Shown piece after piece: positions 48,339 to 56,636 of a DNA stretch of 64,000 nucleotides. The stretch comes from Alcaligenes pakistanensis. GTDB taxonomy: Bacteria > Pseudomonadota > Gammaproteobacteria > Burkholderiales > Burkholderiaceae_B. The stretch is taken from the NCBI RefSeq assembly GCF_014652815.1, contig NZ_BMZN01000004.1:3137-67136 (forward strand), in the 5' to 3' direction. The notes beneath the pieces were generated by a model. The model worked only from the letters and a program-made list of their open reading frames with translations. It ran no database searches and had not been told where the DNA came from. The first letter of the stretch is position 1. Every line of letters starts with the position of its first letter. The translations under genes were made by a program, and so were the position numbers.

Positions 48339-50875
48339 TGCGCGGCCCCTTGTCTATCCAGCACCGCGTGCTGGCGCTGGCAGTTTGCCTGCTGGCGGTA
48401 GCCCTGTTGGCGCTAGGACTGGTGTCACGCCAATACGCCCAACGCGCCGCAGATTCTGCCTATGACCGGCTGCTGAAAGCCGCCGCCTTGACCATTGCCA
48501 ATGCCATCCAGATTGACGAGGGCGAACTCTCTTTGGAGCTGCCTTACTCGGCCATGGCCATGCTGCCCGAACAGGAACACATTTTCTACAGTGTGCGCTC
48601 TTCTAGCGGGATCATTTCCGGCTACCCGGACCTGGGGGCCAGCTTGCCTCCAGCCACCAGCTCTGAGCCGCGTTATGACACCATCACGTATCAGGACACT
48701 CCTGTGCGCGTGGCCACTATTGGGCGGCTGCTGACAGGCGAACATTCGCTGGGCCGTGGATGGATCACCATTCGTGTCGCAGAAACACTGGGAACCCGGC
48801 AAGCGCTGGCGGATGAACTGCTAAGCCGCAGCACCCTGTCATTAACTGGCCTGATTTTGTTGGCTTTGATGATTACCAGTCTGGGGATACGCCGCGCGTT
48901 TGGACCGTTGGCCGAACTGGAAACCGCGCTAAGAGAGCGCTCTCATGACAATCTGCAAGCCATCGACACCCCAGTCCCCAAGGAAATTCGCCGCCTGGTC
49001 GACACCTTGAACGCCTTCATGAATCGTCTGCAAACGGCAGTCGGAACCTTGAATAATCTGGTGGCCGACGCTGCACACCAAATTCGTACTCCCTTGGCCG
49101 CTGTCCATTTGCAAACCCAGCTAGCCATGGACGAACCCGGCTCGGAAGCGGTACGTCCCCGCCTGCAACGCATTCTGAACAATACGACGCACGCCACACA
49201 TTTGCTGAATCAACTGCTGATGGATGCCACGGTTAGCCATCGCCTGGATCGCAGCACGATGCGGCCCTTGGACCTTGCCCCCTTGATTCAAGAGATTCAA
49301 GGACGCGTAGACCCGGACCGGGCCCATCGTCTACAGGTTCACATCACCCCGTCAGCGCGGCGAGCCCAACTCGTGGGCGACCATGTTTCCTTGCGGGAAA
49401 TGCTGCGCAATGTGATCGATAACGCCATGCTCTATAGCGACGAGCACATTTCAGTACGCGTCTATACCCGTCCTACCGGCCTGGTGGTGTTTGATGTTTC
49501 AGATCTGGGGCCAGGGGTCAGTGATAAGGATAAAACACGCTTACTGGAACGATTTCAACGTGGCCCAGCCAGCCAAGGTCTACCAGGGTCGGGCCTAGGA
49601 CTATCCATCGTACGCACGGTCGTGCAGGCCCATCAAGGCACTTTATTGCTGCGTGACCACGCCCCACACGGGCTTACCGTACGTATAGAAATACCGGCCC
49701 AGTTACAGACCCCAAAATCCTCTACTGGCATGGCCCAAACTCTGGCTGCTCTAGCCCTGGTCTTGGTGGGACTGACAATGCAAGCCGATACAGCGCAAGC
49801 CAATGAGCCACCGGCAGGTCTGGATATGGGCATACGCAGCCACGACTATCCGGCACTGGCCTCCAAACAAAAGCCGCAGGATCAGCCGTTATTAGTCATT
49901 GCTGGCCCCACCGACACGGAACTGTTTGAAGTGCTGGTACACGACTTCCAGCAAACTCAGCCTCAAGTGCGTGTTCTGTATCACGAGATGGATTCCAGCG
50001 CACTGTATCGGCACGCGACCCAAGGCAGCCTGCCAGAGACAGATTTGCTGATCAGCTCGGCCTCGGACCTTCAGGTCAAACTGGCTAACGATGGCTATGC
50101 TCGTTCTCATAGCTCAAGTCTGACCACTGCCATGCCGGGCTGGGCACGCTGGCGCAATGAAGTCTTCGGCTTCACGCTGGAACCGGCAGTGATTGCCTAT
50201 GCACCTTCCCGTCTACCACCAGATCTGCCCGCTTCCCGCGAGGCGCTGCTGAAGCTGCTGGAGCGCAATAGCCACCCATTGATGGGCCGGGTCGGCACCT
50301 ACGATATCCAGATCAGCGGCGTAGGCTATTTGTTCGCACTTTACGACGAACGAACTTCCTCAACCTTCTGGGGGATGGCCAATGCCTTGGGCCGCGTCGG
50401 AACCCGCCTCTATGCCAATACCGCCGCCATTCTGGACGATTTGGACAATGGCACGCTGGATGTGGCCTACAACGTGTTGGGTTCCTACGCTCTGGCCCGT
50501 CAAAAGGCCGGTTCGGACATTGCCATCGTGGTTCCCAGCGATTATGTCTCGGTGTTTACCCGCAGCGCATTGATTCATAAACAGGCGCGCCGACCCGATT
50601 TAGCGGCCACTTTTATTGATTACTTGCTCTCACCGCGAGGTCAGGAAACCATTGCGGGCCCAGCTGGATTAGGTTCGCTCAATGCCATTGAGTCAGGTAG
50701 CTGGTTTACAAAAACCGTTTCAAATCAATCGATTGGAATTATTCAGCCCTTAGTCCTAAACCCATCCTTACTCGTGGGTCTGGACCCAACCCGACGCCAC
50801 CGTTTCTTGCAAAACTGGCGTCGTCTAGTCACCGACACGCCTATCGGCCTGCGAGACCCTCCCTATCAACCGTGA
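48338..50875 (+). CDS. Sensor kinase fused to a periplasmic binding protein domain
   Basis: The 845-residue protein has TM1 (~9-28), a periplasmic loop, TM2 (~167-186), HAMP (~187-240), HisKA with His247 (VADAAHQIRTPLAAVHLQ) and an HATPase with GPGVSD and GSGLGLSIV, ending ~455. Then comes a hydrophobic segment (MAQTLAALALVLVGLTMQAD, ~465-484) and a ~340-residue binding-protein domain, homologous to the transporter's own binding protein (50971-52056): shared YHxMxSxxLY, TYDIxxSxVGY, YNxLGSYAxxR and PSDYxxVxxR. The frame is open across the junction. The fused domain, outside the membrane, probably senses the transporter's ligand. PgtB/PgtC in Salmonella use separate proteins for this. Confidence 0.88.
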   Translation: MRGPLSIQHRVLALAVCLLAVALLALGLVSRQYAQRAADSAYDRLLKAAALTIANAIQIDEGELSLELPYSAMAMLPEQEHIFYSVRSSSGIISGYPDLGASLPPATSSEPRYDTITYQDTPVRVATIGRLLTGEHSLGRGWITIRVAETLGTRQALADELLSRSTLSLTGLILLALMITSLGIRRAFGPLAELETALRERSHDNLQAIDTPVPKEIRRLVDTLNAFMNRLQTAVGTLNNLVADAAHQIRTPLAAVHLQTQLAMDEPGSEAVRPRLQRILNNTTHATHLLNQLLMDATVSHRLDRSTMRPLDLAPLIQEIQGRVDPDRAHRLQVHITPSARRAQLVGDHVSLREMLRNVIDNAMLYSDEHISVRVYTRPTGLVVFDVSDLGPGVSDKDKTRLLERFQRGPASQGLPGSGLGLSIVRTVVQAHQGTLLLRDHAPHGLTVRIEIPAQLQTPKSSTGMAQTLAALALVLVGLTMQADTAQANEPPAGLDMGIRSHDYPALASKQKPQDQPLLVIAGPTDTELFEVLVHDFQQTQPQVRVLYHEMDSSALYRHATQGSLPETDLLISSASDLQVKLANDGYARSHSSSLTTAMPGWARWRNEVFGFTLEPAVIAYAPSRLPPDLPASREALLKLLERNSHPLMGRVGTYDIQISGVGYLFALYDERTSSTFWGMANALGRVGTRLYANTAAILDDLDNGTLDVAYNVLGSYALARQKAGSDIAIVVPSDYVSVFTRSALIHKQARRPDLAATFIDYLLSPRGQETIAGPAGLGSLNAIESGSWFTKTVSNQSIGIIQPLVLNPSLLVGLDPTRRHRFLQNWRRLVTDTPIGLRDPPYQP

Positions 50876-50970
50876 CAGGATGCTGACAGCTAGAGTCAAC
50901 ACAATGCAATGACACCGATCACCCCCACAAGTCCCGCATCTCGACGGGACTCTGAACCAAGGAGACTCGA

Positions 50971-52056
50971 ATGTCAGCATTCACTACCCCCCGCCGTCTT
51001 ACCCTGCTGGCCCTATCGCTCAGCGCCAGCATGCTTGCCGGTCAAGCGGCCTGGGCCCAAAGCGATCTGGCTCCCGCCGCCGACAAGGAAGGCAAAGTCA
51101 TCATCTATTCCACGACGGACACCAAAGCAGCCAGCCCGCTGATTTCCGCCTTTGAAGCTGCTCACCCCAAGATCAAAGTCGAATACCACGACATGAACAG
51201 CACCGAGCTGTACAACCGCTACATCAGCGAGCAAGCCTCGGGCAGCAATAGTGGTGACATTGTCTGGAGCTCGTCCATGGATTCGGCCATGCGATTGGCC
51301 ACCGATTACGCGGCCAGCTACGAGTCGCCTGAAATCCCTTCCCTGCCCAGCTGGGCCGTGTGGGAAAACAAAGCTTTTGGTACAACGTATGAGCCTACGG
51401 TTTTCATCTATAACAACCGTCTGATCAAGCCGGAAGAAGTACCTAAGACCCATGCTGAACTGGCCAAGCTGGTAGAAAGCGACAAAGACCGTTTCCGCAA
51501 CAAAGTCACCACCTACGATATAGAGAAGTCCGCCGTGGGCTATATGCTGGCCGCCCAGGACAGCAAGAAAGGCGAGAGCTACTGGAACTTCATTAAGGGC
51601 GTAGGCTCAGCCAATCTGGTCCTGCAATCCTCTACGGGCACCATGATGGAGCGCGTCAGCTCCGGCGAAAACCTGATCGGCTACAACTTGCTGGGCTCCT
51701 ACGCGGAAACCCGCGCTGCCAAGGATAAAGCCATCGGGATTGTGTACCCCTCCGACTACACCCTGGTCCTGTCGCGCGTGGCCTTCATCAGCAACAAGGC
51801 GCAAAACCCCAATGCTGCCCGCGTCTTCCTGAACTACATGCTCTCCAAAGATGGGCAGGACGTGCTGGCCAACAAGGCAGAGCTGGCTTCTATCCGTTCT
51901 GACGTGGAAGGCGATAACGATGTGGACGGCCTGACCAAAAAACTGGCCGGTGTTGACCTGACTCCTATCCCCGTGGACTCATCCTTGCTGGACTTCCTCA
52001 AGCAAAAAGAACGCCTGGACTTCATCAAGCAATGGCGCGCTGCTGCCAATAAATAA
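50971..52056 (+). CDS. ABC transporter periplasmic binding protein (Fe3+-type family)
   Basis: The 361-residue protein has a Sec signal peptide (MSAFTTPRRLTLLALSLSAS, cleavage after AWA) and the family-1 iron-type fold: KVIIYSTTDTKAASPLISAFEAAH, EYHDMNSTELYNRY, TTYDIEKSAVGYMLAAQD, YNLLGSYAETRA, VYPSDYTLVLSRVAFISNKA. Family members bind Fe3+, phosphonate or phosphoglycerate; the ligand here cannot be decided. AAGGAG precedes the ATG, and an inverted repeat (AGTCCCG/CGGGACT) lies upstream. Confidence 0.9.
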   Translation: MSAFTTPRRLTLLALSLSASMLAGQAAWAQSDLAPAADKEGKVIIYSTTDTKAASPLISAFEAAHPKIKVEYHDMNSTELYNRYISEQASGSNSGDIVWSSSMDSAMRLATDYAASYESPEIPSLPSWAVWENKAFGTTYEPTVFIYNNRLIKPEEVPKTHAELAKLVESDKDRFRNKVTTYDIEKSAVGYMLAAQDSKKGESYWNFIKGVGSANLVLQSSTGTMMERVSSGENLIGYNLLGSYAETRAAKDKAIGIVYPSDYTLVLSRVAFISNKAQNPNAARVFLNYMLSKDGQDVLANKAELASIRSDVEGDNDVDGLTKKLAGVDLTPIPVDSSLLDFLKQKERLDFIKQWRAAANK

Positions 52057-52076
52057 GACTTCTCGTCTTTGATGTG

Positions 52077-52099
52077 GGTGGCGGCCCTACGCCGCCACC
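52077..52099 (+). other. Stable hairpin between binding protein and permease genes
   Basis: GGTGGCGGC-CCTAC-GCCGCCACC, a perfect 9-bp stem without an immediate T-tract. Such hairpins protect the binding protein mRNA and lower permease expression relative to it. Confidence 0.8.
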
Positions 52100-52128
52100 C
52101 TGCCTCTTTTCCGCCTGGAATCCTTATC

Positions 52129-53895
52129 ATGCACGCCTTACGCCTTCGGTGGCAGGCCTGGCCGCGCCATGTCGTTGTTCTTATAACGGCACTGGCCATC
52201 TATGTGCCGCTTAGCCTGATCATCATCCAAAGCCTGTTATCCGCCCCTTTCTTCGCGGCTGACAAGTCTCTGGGGCTGGATGCCTTCCGTTTCATTTTTG
52301 ACGATCCCGATTTTTACAAAGCGCTGGGTAGCGGCTTCATCATGGCCTTTGGCCTGGCGGGCATCTCTATCCCCTTAGGTGGCATTCTTGCCTTCCTGAT
52401 GGTGCGCACCGACCTGCCTGGCCGTACCTGGATCGAACCGCTGATTCTGGTCCCCATTTTTGTTTCCCCTATGGTGCTGGGTTTTGGCTACATTGTCGCC
52501 GCCGGGCCTGTTGGGTTTTTCTCGACCTGGACACTGGACCTGATCGGCTTTGTGCCCTGGAACATCTATTCCTTCACCAGCATCGTCATCATCGCGGGTC
52601 TGACTCACGTTCCACACGCTTATCTGTATATTTCTTCGGCCCTGCGCAGCATGGGTTCGGACGTGGAAGAAGCCGCCCGCAGTGCCGGTGCCAGCCCCTG
52701 GCAGGTGATGCGCTCGGTCAGCTTGCCCATGGTTCGCCCTGCCATTCTGTACGCCTGCGTTCTGCTATTTTTCCTGGGTCTGGAAGTATTTGGTCTGGTT
52801 CTGGTGCTGGGTGATCCCGAGGGCCATCTGGTTCTGGCCACCTACCTGTACAAGCTGACCAACAAACTTGGCATTCCGTCCTATCACTTGATGGCAGCCG
52901 TTGCCGTGATCCTGATTGCCATGACCATTCCATTGGTGATGCTGCAACGTCGTCTGATGCGTACTGCGAACCGCTTTGTGACCGTCAAAGGTAAAGCCTC
53001 CCAGGCTCGTTCCCTGCCGCTGGGTCGCTGGCGCTGGGCTGCGGCCACATTGGTCGCACTGTGGCTATTCTTCACGGTAATCGTGCCGGTTGTGGGTGTG
53101 GTTCTACGTGCTTTTGTGTCCAACTGGGGCATTGGCGTGTCGCTGATGGACGTACTTTCCCTGGATGCCTTTAGACAAGTATTCGGGCAGGCCAATCTGT
53201 TGCGCGCTATTTTGAACTCGATTGCCATTGGCGTTTTCGGTGGTGCTTTGGCCGTGGTTTGCTACACCTTTATCGGTTTGGCCATGCACCGCAAACCGGA
53301 TGGCATTACCCGCTTTCTGGACTACAGCGTGCTGGTTCCACGCGCCGTACCGGGTCTGCTGGCCGGTCTGGCCTTCTTGTGGATGTTCCTGTTCGTGCCG
53401 ATGTGGTTAGATCAGTCTCTGGAAAACGGCTGGCTTTCCGTATTGCCCATGTCGGAATGGCTGCGAGGTGTTGTTGTCAGCCCTCTGCGTGCCTTGCGCA
53501 GCACCATCTTCAGTGTGTGGCTGGCCTATAGCGTGGTCTGGATGGCTTACGGCTTGCGTCTGATCTCCTCGACCCTGCTGCAAGTCGGCCCCGAACTGGA
53601 AGAAGCCGCCCGTAGCACGGGGGCACGTCCCGGTCAGGTGACGCGCCAGATCACCCTGCCTCTGGCGAAATTCGGCCTGATTGGGTCTTGGTTGCTGATG
53701 TTCCTGATTTTCGAGCGGGAATACTCCACGGGCGTGTATTTGCTGACGCCCGGGACGGAAACGATTGGCTCCATGCTGGTTTCCCTGTGGGCCACCGGTG
53801 CCATCGACATTGTGGCCGCCCTGTCCTTTATTAATATCGTGATGGTGGTTATTGGCCTGACCATCGCATTGCGCTTCGGAGTGAAATTACGATGA
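52129..53895 (+). CDS. ABC transporter permease, fused two-domain (FbpB-type)
   Basis: Start set at ATG 52129 (MHALRLRWQAWPRHVVVLIT) after GGAA. The 588-residue protein has two similar halves of about six membrane helices, each with an EAA-type loop: EEAARSAGASPWQVMRSVSLPM and EEAARSTGARPGQVTRQITLPL, which bind the ATPase. This fused FbpB/ThiP-like organisation is typical of iron-type importers. The ATPase gene overlaps its end. Confidence 0.93.
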   Translation: MHALRLRWQAWPRHVVVLITALAIYVPLSLIIIQSLLSAPFFAADKSLGLDAFRFIFDDPDFYKALGSGFIMAFGLAGISIPLGGILAFLMVRTDLPGRTWIEPLILVPIFVSPMVLGFGYIVAAGPVGFFSTWTLDLIGFVPWNIYSFTSIVIIAGLTHVPHAYLYISSALRSMGSDVEEAARSAGASPWQVMRSVSLPMVRPAILYACVLLFFLGLEVFGLVLVLGDPEGHLVLATYLYKLTNKLGIPSYHLMAAVAVILIAMTIPLVMLQRRLMRTANRFVTVKGKASQARSLPLGRWRWAAATLVALWLFFTVIVPVVGVVLRAFVSNWGIGVSLMDVLSLDAFRQVFGQANLLRAILNSIAIGVFGGALAVVCYTFIGLAMHRKPDGITRFLDYSVLVPRAVPGLLAGLAFLWMFLFVPMWLDQSLENGWLSVLPMSEWLRGVVVSPLRALRSTIFSVWLAYSVVWMAYGLRLISSTLLQVGPELEEAARSTGARPGQVTRQITLPLAKFGLIGSWLLMFLIFEREYSTGVYLLTPGTETIGSMLVSLWATGAIDIVAALSFINIVMVVIGLTIALRFGVKLR

Positions 53896-54962
53896 CCGAG
53901 CTGACTGTAGAAAATATCCACCTGGCCTACGACCGAAACCCTGTCCTGAAAGGGGTCTCCATGAGCCTGAATAAGGGCGAAGTGGTCTCCTTACTGGGCG
54001 CTTCGGGCAGTGGCAAAACCACCCTGCTGCGTGCGGTTGCCGGGTTGGAACAGCCTTCTCAAGGCCGTATCACTATCAATAATGACGTGCTGTACGACTC
54101 GCAGGCCCGCATTGACCTGCCTGCTGAAGCCCGCAATCTGGGGCTGGTGTTCCAATCCTACGCTTTGTGGCCGCACATGACGGTACAGGAAAACGTGGCG
54201 TACCCGTTGACGCTGCGTAAAACATCCAAAGCCGAAAGCCGTCAGAAGGTAGAGGCCATTTTGGACCAGCTGGGTTTGAAAGGCCTGGGCGAACGCTATC
54301 CCAGCCAATTGTCGGGCGGTCAGCAACAACGGGTAGCCATTGCTCGCGCACTGGTCTACAACCCGCCGGTCATTTTGCTGGACGAACCACTGTCCAACCT
54401 GGACGCCAAGCTGCGCGAGGAAGCCCGCGTGTTCCTGCGTGAGCTGATTGTGGAGATGGGCTTGTCAGCCCTGATGGTGACCCACGATCAGGCCGAAGCC
54501 ATGGCCATTTCAGATCGAATTTTGCTGCTAAATGGTGGCAATATCGAGCAGCAAGGCACCCCGCAAGAGGTTTATAGCAATCCCAAGACTCTCTATACGG
54601 CGGAGTTCATGGGCTCCAACAATCGTCTGCAAGGCACGGTCAGCGAGCAGCGCGACCAGCAGACTCGTCTAAGCGGTCCTGGTTGGGAGTTGTGGGGCCA
54701 TGCGGCGGCCCCCTTGACACCCGGTCAGCAAGCGACGGCGGTGATTCGTGTCGAACAGGTGCAGTTGAACACCCAACCCGGCCCCGAGACGCTGCAGTTG
54801 CATTTGTCCACCAGCATGTACCTGGGCGACAAGTGGGAGCACGTCTTCCGCATGGCAGATCCCTCAGCCGGAACCTTGCGCGCTTTCGGTCCGGAGCCCC
54901 TGCCGGGCGGCGTGCATCATCTGCAATTGCCCCCCTCTAAACTATGGATCTACCCCTCTTAA
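53892..54962 (+). CDS. ABC transporter ATPase (FbpC-type)
   Basis: The 356-residue ATPase has Walker A GASGSGKTTLL, Q-loop VFQSYALWPHMT, signature LSGGQQQRVAIARAL, Walker B VILLDEPLSNLDAKL and switch His in MVTHDQAEAMAISDRILLL. A C-terminal TOBE-like region (~245-356) may regulate activity. The ATG overlaps the permease stop (ATGA). It drives the importer with 52129-53895 and 50971-52056. Confidence 0.94.
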   Translation: MTELTVENIHLAYDRNPVLKGVSMSLNKGEVVSLLGASGSGKTTLLRAVAGLEQPSQGRITINNDVLYDSQARIDLPAEARNLGLVFQSYALWPHMTVQENVAYPLTLRKTSKAESRQKVEAILDQLGLKGLGERYPSQLSGGQQQRVAIARALVYNPPVILLDEPLSNLDAKLREEARVFLRELIVEMGLSALMVTHDQAEAMAISDRILLLNGGNIEQQGTPQEVYSNPKTLYTAEFMGSNNRLQGTVSEQRDQQTRLSGPGWELWGHAAAPLTPGQQATAVIRVEQVQLNTQPGPETLQLHLSTSMYLGDKWEHVFRMADPSAGTLRAFGPEPLPGGVHHLQLPPSKLWIYPS

Positions 54963-55061
54963 ATTACTTTTAAAACCAGGGGCCGCTGCATCCGGCTCTT
55001 GGTTTACCCTGATTGCAAACTTTTACAAGCCCAGCTACTGTAGTCCCGTCATTACAGGCGG

Positions 55062-55254
55062 TATGAAAGAGACCTGTTCAATCAGGCGCCGACGGAGCAA
55101 CCACCCCGGAATCTCTCAGGCAAAAGGATCGTACCAGCCCGACACTCTGGAGAGCGGCGCATGACGCCCACCGAAGGAGCCCAACCCTCTTTACAGGTTG
55201 GATAAACTCTCAGGTCACAGGACAGATGGGGTATTGCCACTATTGGGTGGCAAT
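55062..55254 (+). promoter_or_regulatory. Tandem glycine riboswitch
   Basis: Two glycine aptamers follow each other: aptamer 1 with GAAAGAGACC ... GCGCCGACGGAGCAA ... AATCTCTCAGGCAAAAGGA, and aptamer 2 with CTCTGGAGAGCGGCGC ... CACCGAAGGAGCCC ... AACTCTCAGGTCACAGGACAGA. A perfect 8-bp hairpin ATTGCCAC-TATTGG-GTGGCAAT (55233-55254) follows as the likely expression platform, just upstream of the ribosome site of the next gene. Glycine binding probably turns on the D-amino-acid dehydrogenase gene. Confidence 0.93.
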
Positions 55255-55274
55255 TCACCTGTCTGGAGCCTGTT

Positions 55275-56636
55275 ATGTCGCATATTGCCGTCATTGGTGC
55301 CGGTATTTCCGGAATTACCACCGCCTACGCCCTCAGCCTGAAGGGCTATCAAGTTACTGTCATCGACCGTCTGCGCTATCCCGCGATGGAAACCTCGTTC
55401 GCCAACGGCGGGCAACTTTCCGCTTGCAATGCCGAGGTCTGGAACAGCCGCAGCACCATTTTGAAGGGCTTGAAGTGGATGATGCGCAAAGACGCCCCAC
55501 TGCTGTTCAACCCTAAGCCAAGTTGGCACAAATACAGCTGGATGGCCCAGTTTATGGGCGCGATTTCCGGCTACGAACGAAACACCATTGAAACCGTCAA
55601 GCTGGCCATTACCGCCCGCGAGAACCTGTATCAATGGGCCAAGGACGAGAACATTGATTTCGACCTGGAACAGCGCGGCATCTTGCACATCTACCACACC
55701 GCAGGCGGCTTTGAGTCTGGCAAGAAGGTCAGTCAATTACTGCACAAGGGTGGCCTGGAGCGGCGCACCGTTACCAACGATGAAATCCACCAGATTGAAC
55801 CCGCTTTGCAAGGCACATACTACGGCGGTTTCTTTACGCCTTCGGACGCCACGGGCGATATTCATAAATACACGCGTGGTCTGGCTGATGCCTGCGCCAA
55901 GCGCGGCGTAAAGTTCTTGCAAGATACGGAAGTACTGGGTATTGATTGCGGCCCTCCACATCGTATCCAACTGCGTACGGGTGAAGGCGCCGAAGCGCAG
56001 ACCCATACGCTGTCCGTCGATTCGCTGGTCGTGTGCGCCGGTGTAGGCAGCCGCCACTTGGCCCATATGCTGGGCGATTACCTGAACATTTACCCCGTCA
56101 AAGGCTATTCAATCTCGGTATATCTGGACACGCCTGAAGCCCAACATGCTGCCCCTTGGGTCAGTTTGCTGGACGAGGAAGCCAAGATTGTGACCAGCCG
56201 CCTGGGCAACGAGCGCCTGCGCGTGGCCGGTACGGCAGAGTACAACGGCTCGAACAAAGACATTCGCGCCGACCGTATCGCTCCGCTGACAAACTGGACA
56301 CGCCGTAACTTCCACGATGCCGCCACCGACCGCGTGGTGCCTTGGGCTGGCTTGCGTCCCATGATGCCGGACATGTTGCCCCGTGTGAAAGCAGGCAGCC
56401 GCCCCGGCGTGTACTACAACACCGGCCACGGCCATTTGGGTTGGACGCTGTCTGCGGCCACCGCCCAAATCATCACCGAGGTCATTGCCCAGAACGAGCG
56501 TCAGTCCGCACCTGCTCAATTTGCCACCAGTCCGGCAACAACTGCTGCACCCGCCGCTGCCCATAGCGCTCGTCCAGCAGATACACAGAACCTTGATCCT
56601 GTTCATCGCGAATCACACGACCCGCGGCCTGTGTAA
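55275..56636 (+). CDS. dadA: D-amino acid dehydrogenase small subunit-like (DadA family)
   Basis: The 453-residue flavoprotein starts with the FAD Rossmann motif (VIGAGISGITTAYALSLKGY), then VIDRLRYPAMETSFANGGQLSACNAEVW, QHAAPWVSLLDEEAKIVTSRLGNERLRVAGTAEYNG, and WAGLRPMMPDMLPRVKAGSRPGVYYNTGHGHLGWTLSAATAQ. DadA oxidises D-amino acids to keto acids at the membrane. Control by glycine suggests glycine or D-alanine turnover. The last ~45 residues are Ala-rich, not conserved in the family, and overlap the convergent helicase gene by 155 bases. Confidence 0.9.
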   Translation: MSHIAVIGAGISGITTAYALSLKGYQVTVIDRLRYPAMETSFANGGQLSACNAEVWNSRSTILKGLKWMMRKDAPLLFNPKPSWHKYSWMAQFMGAISGYERNTIETVKLAITARENLYQWAKDENIDFDLEQRGILHIYHTAGGFESGKKVSQLLHKGGLERRTVTNDEIHQIEPALQGTYYGGFFTPSDATGDIHKYTRGLADACAKRGVKFLQDTEVLGIDCGPPHRIQLRTGEGAEAQTHTLSVDSLVVCAGVGSRHLAHMLGDYLNIYPVKGYSISVYLDTPEAQHAAPWVSLLDEEAKIVTSRLGNERLRVAGTAEYNGSNKDIRADRIAPLTNWTRRNFHDAATDRVVPWAGLRPMMPDMLPRVKAGSRPGVYYNTGHGHLGWTLSAATAQIITEVIAQNERQSAPAQFATSPATTAAPAAAHSARPADTQNLDPVHRESHDPRPV

